Source of the DNA: Streptomyces sp. LUP30
Lineage (GTDB): Bacteria; Actinomycetota; Actinomycetes; Streptomycetales; Streptomycetaceae
Direction of reading: 5' to 3'
NCBI RefSeq assembly: GCF_001746365.1
Contig: NZ_MJAJ01000041.1
Coordinates: forward strand, 1-64,000
Length of the DNA stretch: 64,000 nt
This document shows, in pieces, positions 50,512 through 58,337 of this stretch. Positions within the stretch are counted from its first letter, which is position 1. The number at the start of each line of letters is the position of its first letter. Below the pieces are notes generated by a model. The model was given only the letters and a program-made list of their open reading frames with translations. It had not been told where the DNA came from and did no database searches. The position numbers were made by a program, and so were the translations under genes.

Positions 50512-50663
50512 GTGTTCCCCCTCGTCTCGTGAGTCAGGATGAAGGGGAGAACCCGTGTGCGGAAGAGGGCAGGGGTGCGGCGGCGCACGGAACGGACCAC
50601 GCCGTGGACAGGGTGTTGACCTGCCCGAAGCCGCACGGATAACTTCGCAGTGCGGATTGTTGA

Positions 50664-50678
50664 TTCCGTACAGCGGAA
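50664..50678. promoter_or_regulatory. 15-bp dyad upstream of the DUF6986 gene
   Basis: TTCCG-TACAG-CGGAA, perfect 5-bp arms, ending 16 bp before the start codon. The form recalls the 15-nt palindrome reported for the IclR-type purine/glyoxylate regulator AllR of Streptomyces. Confidence 0.45.
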
Positions 50679-50694
50679 AACAGGAGGGTGTGGC

Positions 50695-52002
50695 ATGGGT
50701 CAGGGCCAGCAGGAGACGGTGGCGACGAGTCTCGCGGGCGCCGTCAGCGAGGGGATCAGCGCCTCCCTCGCCCCGGTCGACGCCGAACTGGACCGCCGCT
50801 ACCCCGGAGACCCCGGTACCCGTCAGCCCGTCCACACCGTCTACGTCCCCGGCGACGTCTTCGACGCCGACACGATCCGCAGCTGGGGCGACCGGGCTCT
50901 CGCGGCCCTCGACGAGCACGCACCCGACGCGGCCTCCTTCGCCGCCTGCCTCGGCCTGTCCGACGAACTCGCCGAGCCCGTGTACACGCGCGTACGGGCC
51001 AAGCTGGAGCGCGAGCCGGTGGAAGACCTGCGCGTCGACTTCGAGGACGGCTACGGCCCCCGCCCCGACGCGGAGGAGGACGCGGCGGCCGCCCGGGCGG
51101 CCCGGCTGATCGCCGAGGCCTACGCCAAGGGCGTCGCGGCCCCCTACATGGGCATCCGTATGAAGTGCATGGAGGCCGCGGTGCGCGACCGAGGCATCCG
51201 CACGCTGGACGTCTTCCTCACCGGTCTGGCGGAGGCCGGCGGACTGCCCGACGGACTGGTCCTCACCCTGCCGAAGGTCACCTATCCCGAGCAGGTCACG
51301 GCGATGGTCCGGCTGCTGGAGGCCTTCGAGGAGGCGCGCGGGCTGGACGCCGGACGGATCGGCTTCGAGATCCAGATCGAGACCAGCCAGGCCGTCCTCG
51401 CCGCCGACGGCACCGCGACCGTCGCCCGCATGATCCAGGCGGCCGAGGGCCGGGCCACCGGACTGCACTACGGCACCTTCGACTACAGCGCCTGCCTGGG
51501 CGTGTCCGCCGCCCACCAGGCCAGCGACCACCCGGCCGCCGACCACGCCAAGGCGGTCATGCAGGTCGCCGCGGCCGGCACCGGCGTACGGGTCTCGGAC
51601 GGCTCCACGAACGTCCTGCCGGTCGGTCCGACCGCGAAGGTCCACGACGCCTGGCGACTCCACTACGGCCTCACCCGCCGCGCCCTCGCCCGCGCCTACT
51701 ACCAGGGCTGGGACATGCACCCCGGCCACCTCCCCACCCGCTACGCGGCCGTCTTCGCGTTCTACCGCGAGGGCTTCGCGCAGGCCGCCGAGCGCCTGTC
51801 CCGGTACGCCCACCGGGCCGGTGGCGACGTCATGGACGAACCCGCGACCGCCAAGGCCCTGAGCGGCTATCTGCTGCGCGGCCTCGACTGCGGCGCCCTC
51901 GACCTCGCCGAGGTGACCGGCGCGACGGGACTGTCCCGGACCGCCCTGGAGGGCTTCGCCGCACCGCGCCGCGGAGATCTGACGGCCTCGGCGTCGTCGT
52001 AG
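50695..52002 (+). CDS. DUF6986 (HpcH/CitE-like TIM-barrel) protein
   Basis: 435 aa. DLRVDFEDGYGPR, IRMKCMEAAVRDRGIRTLDVF, LTLPKVTYPEQV and IGFEIQIETSQAV are the metal and substrate motifs of the phosphoenolpyruvate/pyruvate domain superfamily (HpcH/HpaI aldolases, malyl-CoA and citrate lyase beta, malate synthase). The real reaction is unknown; glyoxylate or C-C lyase chemistry fits. ATG 50695 follows CAGGAGGG. Monocistronic, ending at a strong hairpin. Confidence 0.88.
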   Translation: MGQGQQETVATSLAGAVSEGISASLAPVDAELDRRYPGDPGTRQPVHTVYVPGDVFDADTIRSWGDRALAALDEHAPDAASFAACLGLSDELAEPVYTRVRAKLEREPVEDLRVDFEDGYGPRPDAEEDAAAARAARLIAEAYAKGVAAPYMGIRMKCMEAAVRDRGIRTLDVFLTGLAEAGGLPDGLVLTLPKVTYPEQVTAMVRLLEAFEEARGLDAGRIGFEIQIETSQAVLAADGTATVARMIQAAEGRATGLHYGTFDYSACLGVSAAHQASDHPAADHAKAVMQVAAAGTGVRVSDGSTNVLPVGPTAKVHDAWRLHYGLTRRALARAYYQGWDMHPGHLPTRYAAVFAFYREGFAQAAERLSRYAHRAGGDVMDEPATAKALSGYLLRGLDCGALDLAEVTGATGLSRTALEGFAAPRRGDLTASASS

Positions 52003-52040
52003 GGCGCGAAACCGGGAGCGCGGGCGAGTGGGGGAGCGGG

Positions 52041-52078
52041 GGTGACCGGCCGGGCCAGGAACGCCCCGGCCGGTCACC
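52041..52078. terminator. Bidirectional terminator hairpin
   Basis: Perfect 14-bp stem GGTGACCGGCCGGG (52041-52054) with its complement at 52065-52078, between convergent DUF6986 and VOC genes. Confidence 0.85.
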
Positions 52079-52134
52079 GCTGCCGCAGGCAACGGCCGCC
52101 GTCCATGGGCCGCCGCTCCCGCTCCAGCAACTGG

Positions 52135-52560
52135 TTACCGCTGCTGTGCGTGCTGTGTCTGCGGTGTCTGCTGTGACGTGGGCACGGCGTACGGGGTGGT
52201 GATGATCTCCATCCCGTGGCCCGACGGATCCATGAAGTACAGGCCCCGGCCACCGTGGTGATGGTTGATCTCGCCCGGCTGCCTGCGGTGCGGATCCGCG
52301 AAGTACGTGATCCCGGCGCGCTCGATCCGGTCGAAGGCGGCGTCGAACTCCTCGTCGGAGACGAGGAACGCGTAGTGCTGCATGACGATCGACTCCGCCG
52401 GGACGGTGGCGAAGTCCAGGGTGACCTTGTTGCTCGTGCCGACGGGAACGAACGGGCCCCACTCGGCTCCGACTTCGAGTCCCAGGATGTGGGCGAGGAA
52501 TTCGGCCGACTCCCTGTTGTCACGGGAGTGGACGATGGTGTGGTTCAGCTCGACTGACAT
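52135..52560 (-). CDS. VOC family protein
   Basis: 141 aa. NHTIVHSRDNRESAEFLAHILGL carries the first metal-ligand His, then TLDFATV, QHYAFLVSDEEFD with a second His, GRGLYFMDPSGHGMEIITTPY with the closing Glu. This His-His-Glu pattern suits a metal-dependent VOC enzyme such as a ring-cleavage dioxygenase relative. The C-terminal 15 residues are Gln/Thr-rich. ATG 52560 (MSVELNHTIV) is chosen for family fit. Confidence 0.88.
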   Translation of the reverse strand: MSVELNHTIVHSRDNRESAEFLAHILGLEVGAEWGPFVPVGTSNKVTLDFATVPAESIVMQHYAFLVSDEEFDAAFDRIERAGITYFADPHRRQPGEINHHHGGRGLYFMDPSGHGMEIITTPYAVPTSQQTPQTQHAQQR

Positions 52561-52649
52561 GTGTGGAATGCCTCCGCTGGGCAGACTCACGGGCGCCTCC
52601 ATGCCTCACCCGGTCGGTGACCGACACGCGACGCCGTCCGGTCACACTA

Positions 52650-53387
52650 CTAACGGACGCGCAGATGTTCCAGGCCGGAGGCGGTCACCAGATTCTCCTC
52701 CGCGAACAACCGTGTGCCCTGCTCGCACAGCCGCGCGTCGGCCCGGGCCCGGCGGCAGAACTCCTCGGGCGTCTCGCCGAACAGCTCCCTCAACGCCGGC
52801 GATCCCGAGAGGAGTTCGGAGATCAGGGCACGCTGGCCGGGGTGGCTGCGCGGGACGCCCGAACCATCGTGCAGAACACCGTGATGATTCACGTAGGCGA
52901 AGGTGTTGAGGAGCGCCTCGCCGTCCTCCAGCTCGACCCGGACCTGCGGCGCGGGCAGCAGGACCCGGTCGTAGTTCGGCTCCGTCGCGTCCAGCGTGGC
53001 GAGTTGGTCTCCGTCCAGCCAGATGACGAACAACCGGCTCGCGACGCCCGGAGCTCTGACGGGGGAGGCGGAGACATAGCCGAGGCGGGAGATGTGCGCC
53101 GACACGCCCACATCGATGCCCGTCACGCGTGCCCGCACCATCGGGATGGGCGAGACGACGTCGAACTCGGCCATCTTGTGCCGCAGTTGGGCCGGGCTGG
53201 CGTTGGAGCCGACGGCCACCACCGGGGTCCGGCCGGGATGCGAGAGGCGCTCCAGAGGCAGCAGCTCGTCCCCGTCGAGCAGCCCGGACCCGCTCGGCCA
53301 GACGCCGGGGTAGCTCAGCGGGTGGTCGCGGGGCGCGTCGGCCAGGCCCAGCGCCTCCAGCGTGCGGTGCCCGTCGCGGGCGTCCAC
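52650..53387 (-). CDS. Hypothetical protein with gamma-glutamylcyclotransferase-like motif
   Basis: 245 aa, no firm family. VVAVGSNASPAQLRHKM resembles the substrate-loop YGSNL of gamma-glutamylcyclotransferase-like folds, and LFVIWLDGDQLATLDATEPNYDRVLL recalls the later strand where that fold places its catalytic Glu. GTG 53387 starts 7 nt after the LacI stop on the same strand, so translation may be coupled. No signal peptide. Function unknown. Confidence 0.75.
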   Translation of the reverse strand: MDARDGHRTLEALGLADAPRDHPLSYPGVWPSGSGLLDGDELLPLERLSHPGRTPVVAVGSNASPAQLRHKMAEFDVVSPIPMVRARVTGIDVGVSAHISRLGYVSASPVRAPGVASRLFVIWLDGDQLATLDATEPNYDRVLLPAPQVRVELEDGEALLNTFAYVNHHGVLHDGSGVPRSHPGQRALISELLSGSPALRELFGETPEEFCRRARADARLCEQGTRLFAEENLVTASGLEHLRVR

Positions 53388-53394
53388 GGCCGGC

Positions 53395-54432
53395 TCAGTC
53401 CGCCGGCGGCAGTTCGCCCGAGCCGCGGGTGATCAGCCGGGTCGGCAGTTCGATCCGTTCCGGGACGAGCAGCGTGCCGTCCAGCTGCCGGAACAGACGC
53501 TCGGCGGCGGTACGGCCGAGCGCGGCCGCGTCCTGCGCGACGACGGTGACCCCCGGCTGGAGCAGGTCGGCGAGTTCCAGGTCGTCGAAGGCCACCAGGG
53601 CGGTCCGGCGGGCCTGCTCCGCGAGGACCCGGATCACGGTGACCGTCACCCGGTTGTTCCCCGAGAAGACCGCGGTGACCGGCGCGGCCCCCGACAGCAT
53701 CTCCTCGGCCGCGCGGCGCACCCGCGCCGGCTCCGTGGTGCCCAGGGACATCCAGGCGTCCGCCACGGGTATCCCCGCGTCCTCCATCGCCGCGCGGTAG
53801 CCGCGCAGGCGCTCCGCCGCGGTGTGGATGCGCGGCATGTCCCCGATGAAGCCGATCCGGCGGTGCCCCTGGGCGACGAGGTGGGCCACCCCCGCGCGGG
53901 CGCCGCCGAAGTTGTCCGACAGCACGCAGTCGGCGTCGATCCGGCCGGCCGGACGGTCGACGAACACCGTGGCGACCCCGGCCTTGATCTCGGGCTCCAG
54001 ATACCGGTGGTCGTCACCGGCCGGGATCACCACCAGGCCGTCGACCCGGCGCGCGCACAGTGCCAGTGCCAGTTCCTGCTCGCGGTCCGGGTCCTCGGCG
54101 CTGGAGCCGTTGATGAGCAATGCGCCGTGCGCGCGGGCGACCTCCTCCACCGCCCGGCTGAGCGGCCCGTAGAACGGGTCGGCGAGGTCCTCCAGGACCA
54201 GGCCGATGCTGGCGGTGCGGCCTTTGCGCAGCACCCTGGCGCTGTCGTTGCGGCGGAAGCCGAGCGCGTCGATGGACTCCTGGACCCGGCGTTCCGTCTC
54301 GGGTGTGACCCCCGGCTCGCCGTTGACCACGCGGGACACGGTCTTGAGGCCGACCCCGGCCCGCGCGGCGACGTCCTTCATCGTGGGACGGTTGCCGTAA
54401 CGGCTCTCGGGGCGGCGCTGCGTCTCCGGCAC
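53395..54432 (-). CDS. LacI-family transcriptional regulator
   Basis: 345 aa. HTH MKDVAARAGVGLKTVSRVVNGEPGV is preceded by a 17-residue extension and followed by the hinge ALGFRRNDSARVLRKG and a sugar-sensor domain. GTG 54432 is chosen; ATG 54381 at the HTH is possible. It is divergent from a ROK kinase, with the palindrome GACAACGTTGTC (54555-54566) between them, so it likely represses both. The hypothetical gene follows by 7 nt. Confidence 0.93.
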   Translation of the reverse strand: MPETQRRPESRYGNRPTMKDVAARAGVGLKTVSRVVNGEPGVTPETERRVQESIDALGFRRNDSARVLRKGRTASIGLVLEDLADPFYGPLSRAVEEVARAHGALLINGSSAEDPDREQELALALCARRVDGLVVIPAGDDHRYLEPEIKAGVATVFVDRPAGRIDADCVLSDNFGGARAGVAHLVAQGHRRIGFIGDMPRIHTAAERLRGYRAAMEDAGIPVADAWMSLGTTEPARVRRAAEEMLSGAAPVTAVFSGNNRVTVTVIRVLAEQARRTALVAFDDLELADLLQPGVTVVAQDAAALGRTAAERLFRQLDGTLLVPERIELPTRLITRGSGELPPAD

Positions 54433-54554
54433 GATGCTGTGTCCTGTCCTGTCGTCCGCGGGAGGCCGGCCTGCTCGCCGTCCGGTCGATCTCGCGGAGG
54501 GGGATGCGGTGCCCCAGGGTTTGTATGAGGATGTGGCGTCGAGCATAGAGCCTG

Positions 54555-54566
54555 GACAACGTTGTC
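54555..54566. promoter_or_regulatory. LacI-type operator between LacI and ROK genes
   Basis: Perfect GACAACGTTGTC palindrome, within TGGACAACGTTGTCAG, a classic LacI/GalR-family site with central CG. Confidence 0.75.
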
Positions 54567-54661
54567 AGATGCGGGAGAGACTGTCCACCGCAATCCGGCC
54601 CGCGTCCCCCAACCGCTGGACCGGCCAGCCGTTTTCTGGTGGACGGGGAGAACCCAGACTG

Positions 54662-55606
54662 ATGCACACCGACCTAGTCGCCGCGCTCGACATCGGCGGC
54701 ACCAAGATCGCCGGAGCGCTGGTGGACGGCGACGGCACGATCCTGGCCCGCGCGCAGCGCCCCACGCCAGCCCAGGAGGACGGCGAGACCGTCATGCGGG
54801 CCGTCGAGGAGACGCTGGGGGAGTTGACCGTGTCACCGCTGTGGGAGCGCGTCCATGCCGTCGGCATCGGCAGCGCCGGTCCGGTGGACGCCTCCGCCGG
54901 CACCGTCAGCCCGGTGAACGTGCCCGGCTGGCGCGCGTATCCGCTGGTCGACCGGGTCCGGGCGGCGACCGGGAACCTCCCGGTCGAGCTGATCGGCGAC
55001 GGCGTGGCGATCACGGCCGCCGAGCACTGGCAGGGTGCGGCCCGCGGCCACGACAACGCGCTGTGCATGGTGGTCTCCACGGGCGTCGGCGGCGGCCTGG
55101 TCCTGGGCGGTCGGCTGCACCCCGGCCCCACGGGCAACGCCGGCCACATCGGCCACATCAGTGTCGACCTCGACGGCGATCCGTGCCCGTGCGGGGCGCG
55201 CGGCTGCCTGGAACGCATCGCCAGCGGTCCCAACATCGCCCGTCGGGCGCTGGAGAACGGCTGGCTGCCCGGGCCCGACGGCGACGCCTCGGCGGCCGCG
55301 GTGGCCGCCGCCGCCCGTGCGGGCGACCCGCTCGCCCTGGCCTCCTTCGAACGGGCCGCCCAGGCGCTGGCCGCCGGCATCGCCGCGACGGCGACCCTGG
55401 TCGAGATCGACATCGCGGTGATCGGCGGCGGCGTCGGCAAGGCGGGCGAGATCCTCTTCGCCCCTCTGCGCCGAGCCCTCCGCGACTACGCGACCCTCTC
55501 CTTCGTGCAGCGCCTGACGGTGACGCACGCGCGGATGGGGACGGACGCGGGACTCGTGGGAGCGGCCGCGGCCGCACTGGCGCGCGGACCGGCGGCGGGC
55601 GTCTGA
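54662..55606 (+). CDS. ROK-family sugar kinase
   Basis: 314 aa. Phosphate-1 motif AALDIGGTKIAGALVD, catalytic Asp in GDGVAITAAEHW, VSTGVGGGLVL, and the ROK zinc motif CPCGARGCLE. It phosphorylates a hexose such as glucose or N-acetyl sugar with ATP; the HTH that marks ROK repressors is absent, so it is a kinase. Divergent from the LacI gene that probably controls it. Confidence 0.95.
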   Translation: MHTDLVAALDIGGTKIAGALVDGDGTILARAQRPTPAQEDGETVMRAVEETLGELTVSPLWERVHAVGIGSAGPVDASAGTVSPVNVPGWRAYPLVDRVRAATGNLPVELIGDGVAITAAEHWQGAARGHDNALCMVVSTGVGGGLVLGGRLHPGPTGNAGHIGHISVDLDGDPCPCGARGCLERIASGPNIARRALENGWLPGPDGDASAAAVAAAARAGDPLALASFERAAQALAAGIAATATLVEIDIAVIGGGVGKAGEILFAPLRRALRDYATLSFVQRLTVTHARMGTDAGLVGAAAAALARGPAAGV

Positions 55607-55620
55607 AGAACCCAGAAGGA

Positions 55621-55660
55621 ACGTTCCGGTCCGCCGCTCCCCGAGCCGGGGCCGGAACGT
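55621..55660. terminator. Probable terminator hairpin
   Basis: ACGTTCCGG (55621-55629) pairs with CCGGAACGT (55652-55660) between convergent ROK and ADP-ribosylglycohydrolase genes. Confidence 0.7.
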
Positions 55661-55677
55661 CGATCTCTGGCCCGGGG

Positions 55678-56613
55678 TCAGTCGGTCGTCGGAGTCGGGG
55701 CGGTGGGGGCCGTCCAGCCGCTCCAGGTGGGGATGGGCTCCTGGGCCTGGCGCCAGGCGGACGGGACGGCGCTCGTTCCGGTGCGGGCCGCGACCACTCC
55801 TCCGGCGATGGCGCAGGTCGTGTCACGGTCCCCCCATCCGCCCACGGTCTGCCACAGGGCCTCGGTGAGGTCGTCCAGGTGCCCCGCCGCGGACCAGAGG
55901 GCGAACGGCACCGTGTCCGGAGCCGAGATCAGCGTCCCCGAGCCCAGCACGGACGCGGCATGGCGTACCGAAGTGTGCCCGGGCAGACCCGCCGCCACCA
56001 GCAGCCCGGAGCGCACGTCGCCGTCCGGCACGTGCGCGGCGACCTCCCGCAGGAACGCCTCCCGTGCCGGGGCTTCCGTGCCCCGGCCCGCGGCCGCGAG
56101 CGCGGCGGCGACCGCGACCGCCACCGCGCCCGCGACCGCCTCCGGGTGGGCGTGCGTGGCCAGCGCCGACAGGCGGGCCTGCTCCCGGGCCGCCGTCAGG
56201 TCGTCGCGGAACCAGGCCCCGAGCGGGGCGACCCGCATCGCCGCGCCGTTGCCGTAGGAGCCCTGTCCGCCGAACTGCTCGGTGGTCACCGCCCGGTGGT
56301 CCTCGCCGTCGGCGACGCGCCGCAGCACGCCGTGCATGGACGGGCCGTACTTGCGGCCCGGGTCGCGGCCGTACTCGGCGGCGAACTCCCTCGCGAGGTC
56401 GTCCGGACGGACCTCCCCGTGCGTCGTGAGATGGGCGAACAGAACGAACGCCATCGCCGAGTCGTCCGTCCACGGCCAGGGCGCCGGACGCGGCTCCCGG
56501 GCGGCCCACAGCGCCTCGGCGGGCTCGTCGGAGCGGATGAACCAGCTGTCGCCGAAGGCGTCGCCGATGACGAGCCCGTCCAGGCTGGCGTGGGCGTGTT
56601 GCGGACCGGTCAT
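55678..56613 (-). CDS. ADP-ribosylglycohydrolase family protein
   Basis: 311-aa all-alpha hydrolase. Metal-binding motifs GLVIGDAFGDSWF and PWTDDSAMAFVLF near the N-terminus and GGWGDRDTTCAIAGGVVAAR near the C-terminus are those of DraG/ARH enzymes, which remove ADP-ribose from proteins or small molecules with Mg2+. ATG 56613 is chosen by family start. No ART partner gene is adjacent. The C-terminal tail is Thr/Pro-rich. Confidence 0.93.
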   Translation of the reverse strand: MTGPQHAHASLDGLVIGDAFGDSWFIRSDEPAEALWAAREPRPAPWPWTDDSAMAFVLFAHLTTHGEVRPDDLAREFAAEYGRDPGRKYGPSMHGVLRRVADGEDHRAVTTEQFGGQGSYGNGAAMRVAPLGAWFRDDLTAAREQARLSALATHAHPEAVAGAVAVAVAAALAAAGRGTEAPAREAFLREVAAHVPDGDVRSGLLVAAGLPGHTSVRHAASVLGSGTLISAPDTVPFALWSAAGHLDDLTEALWQTVGGWGDRDTTCAIAGGVVAARTGTSAVPSAWRQAQEPIPTWSGWTAPTAPTPTTD

Positions 56614-56757
56614 GACAAGGCTCCTCAGAGGCAGTGCGATCACGGCATTCTGGCCGCGGGCCTCTTCGCCGCGCGAACGGATTACCGGATCACGCAGATC
56701 GGGCGGATCAGGCGGATCGAGCGTGACTCCGCGCGCGTCCGCGCAGTTGATCCGCAC

Positions 56758-56952
56758 ATGAAGAAGCGCAGCATGCTCGCCATCGCCTCCCTCGCCACCG
56801 GCTTCGTCGTCGCGGCGATCACCCCCTCGCACGGCCTGGGCGCCGAGGACCTCGACAAACTGAACGTCGGCGACACCCTCAGCGCGCTCGATCACACCGT
56901 CGCCAGCGACAGCCTGGCCGTCGACGACGACGCCCTGGGGCAGAACGACTGA
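56758..56952 (+). CDS. Small secreted protein (64 aa)
   Basis: MKKRSMLAIASLATGFVVAA is a clear signal sequence ending about SHG-LGA; the 36-residue mature part is acidic (AEDLDKLNVGDTLSALDHTV) and Asp-rich. It resembles small secreted Streptomyces proteins of unknown function. No Shine-Dalgarno site is evident. It is followed by a terminator hairpin, supporting a real transcript. Confidence 0.75.
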   Translation: MKKRSMLAIASLATGFVVAAITPSHGLGAEDLDKLNVGDTLSALDHTVASDSLAVDDDALGQND

Positions 56953-56973
56953 CGGGCCGCCTCCCGGTCAGCG

Positions 56974-57002
56974 CGCCGGCGCCCACCGCGAGGGCGCCGG
57001 CG
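56974..57002. terminator. Terminator hairpin
   Basis: Perfect 11-bp stem CGCCGGCGCCC (56974-56984) with 56992-57002, after the small secreted gene. Confidence 0.75.
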
Positions 57003-57092
57003 TCGTCGCGTTCGTGCGCCCTCAACGGGAACTGGTTTCCGTGGCAGGGTGGAGCGGGCAAGCCTCAGGGGGCCAACAGAAGAGGGGGAACC

Positions 57093-58136
57093 GTGACCGT
57101 CGTCTGGATCAACGGCGCGTTCGGTGCGGGGAAGACCACCACCGCACGGGAAGTGATGGACCTGATCCCGAACAGCACGCTCTTCGACCCCGAGGTCATC
57201 GGGGCAGCGCTCCCGCATCTGCTGCCGGCCAAGCGCCTGGCCGAGGTCGGCGACTTCCAGGACCTGCCGATCTGGCGCCGGCTGGTGATCGACACGGCGG
57301 CCGCGCTGCTCGCCGAGCTGGGCGGCACCCTCGTCGTTCCCATGACGCTGTTGCGCGAGGAGTACCGCGACGAGATCTTCGGCGGTCTCGCCGCTCGCCG
57401 GATCGCCGTCCGGCATGTGCTCCTCGCTCCGGCGGAAACGATCCTGCGCGAGCGAATAGCCAACCGGGAGATTCCCGCGGACCTCCCCGACGGCGAGATA
57501 CGCATCCGCCAGTGGTCGTACGACCACATCGAGCCCTACCGGGCCGCCCTCGCGACCTGGCTCACCGCCGATGCCCACCCGGTCGACAACGGCGCCCTCA
57601 CCCCGCGGGAGACGGCCGCCCGGATCGCCGAGGCCGTCGGCAGCGGCGCCGCGGCCGAGTGCGACATCGTGCAGACCCCCGAGCCCACCGCCGAGACCGT
57701 GGCCGCCGGCGTGCTCCTCTTCGACGAACACGATCGCGTGCTGCTGGTCGACCCCACGTACAAGCCCGGCTGGGAGTTCCCGGGCGGCGTGGTGGAGCCC
57801 GGCGAGGCGCCCGCGCGCGCGGGGATGCGCGAGGTGGAGGAGGAGACCGGGATCCGGCTGGCGGACGTGCCCCGGCTGCTGGTCGTCGACTGGGAACGCC
57901 CGGTGCCCCCCGCCTACGGCGGCCTGCGCCTCCTCTTCGACGGCGGCCTGCTCGACCCCGCGGCCGCGGCCGGCCTCCTCCTGCCGGGACCCGAACTGCG
58001 CGCCTGGCGCTTCGTCACGGAAGAGGAGGCGGCCGATCTCCTCCCGCCCGTGCGCTACGAGCGGTTGCGCTGGGCGCTGCGAGCCCGTGAGCTCCGGTCC
58101 GCGCTCTACCTGGAGGCCGGCGTTCCGCAAGGCTGA
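57093..58136 (+). CDS. P-loop kinase (TmrB-like) fused to Nudix hydrolase
   Basis: 347 aa, two domains. Residues 1-185 are a P-loop NTPase like TmrB/tunicamycin-resistance and adenylate-kinase-type proteins: Walker A NGAFGAGKTT (7-16) and an Arg-rich lid (RERIANR). Residues 200-345 are a Nudix domain with a complete box: G232, E238, R246-E247, E249-E250, G253. Nudix enzymes cleave nucleoside diphosphates linked to X. The fusion suggests a nucleotide or antibiotic-modifying role; substrate unknown. GTG 57093 follows AGAGGGGGAACC. Confidence 0.92.
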   Translation: MTVVWINGAFGAGKTTTAREVMDLIPNSTLFDPEVIGAALPHLLPAKRLAEVGDFQDLPIWRRLVIDTAAALLAELGGTLVVPMTLLREEYRDEIFGGLAARRIAVRHVLLAPAETILRERIANREIPADLPDGEIRIRQWSYDHIEPYRAALATWLTADAHPVDNGALTPRETAARIAEAVGSGAAAECDIVQTPEPTAETVAAGVLLFDEHDRVLLVDPTYKPGWEFPGGVVEPGEAPARAGMREVEEETGIRLADVPRLLVVDWERPVPPAYGGLRLLFDGGLLDPAAAAGLLLPGPELRAWRFVTEEEAADLLPPVRYERLRWALRARELRSALYLEAGVPQG

Positions 58137-58337
58137 GCCCGCCCTCCCGCGCGGACATCGCTGCCCCGGAGCAGGATCTGCCCCGGGCAGGACCTGGTGA
58201 CAGGACCGTCCCGCGACAGGATGTCGGCGAAGCACCGCTCGCGCATCCGCCCGCCCCCACTGGCCTGTCCGCCTGCACCCGCCGGGCGCGCCCGTCTGCG
58301 TCGTCCAGGGTGCGAACGGGCGGAGGACAGGGGGCGG

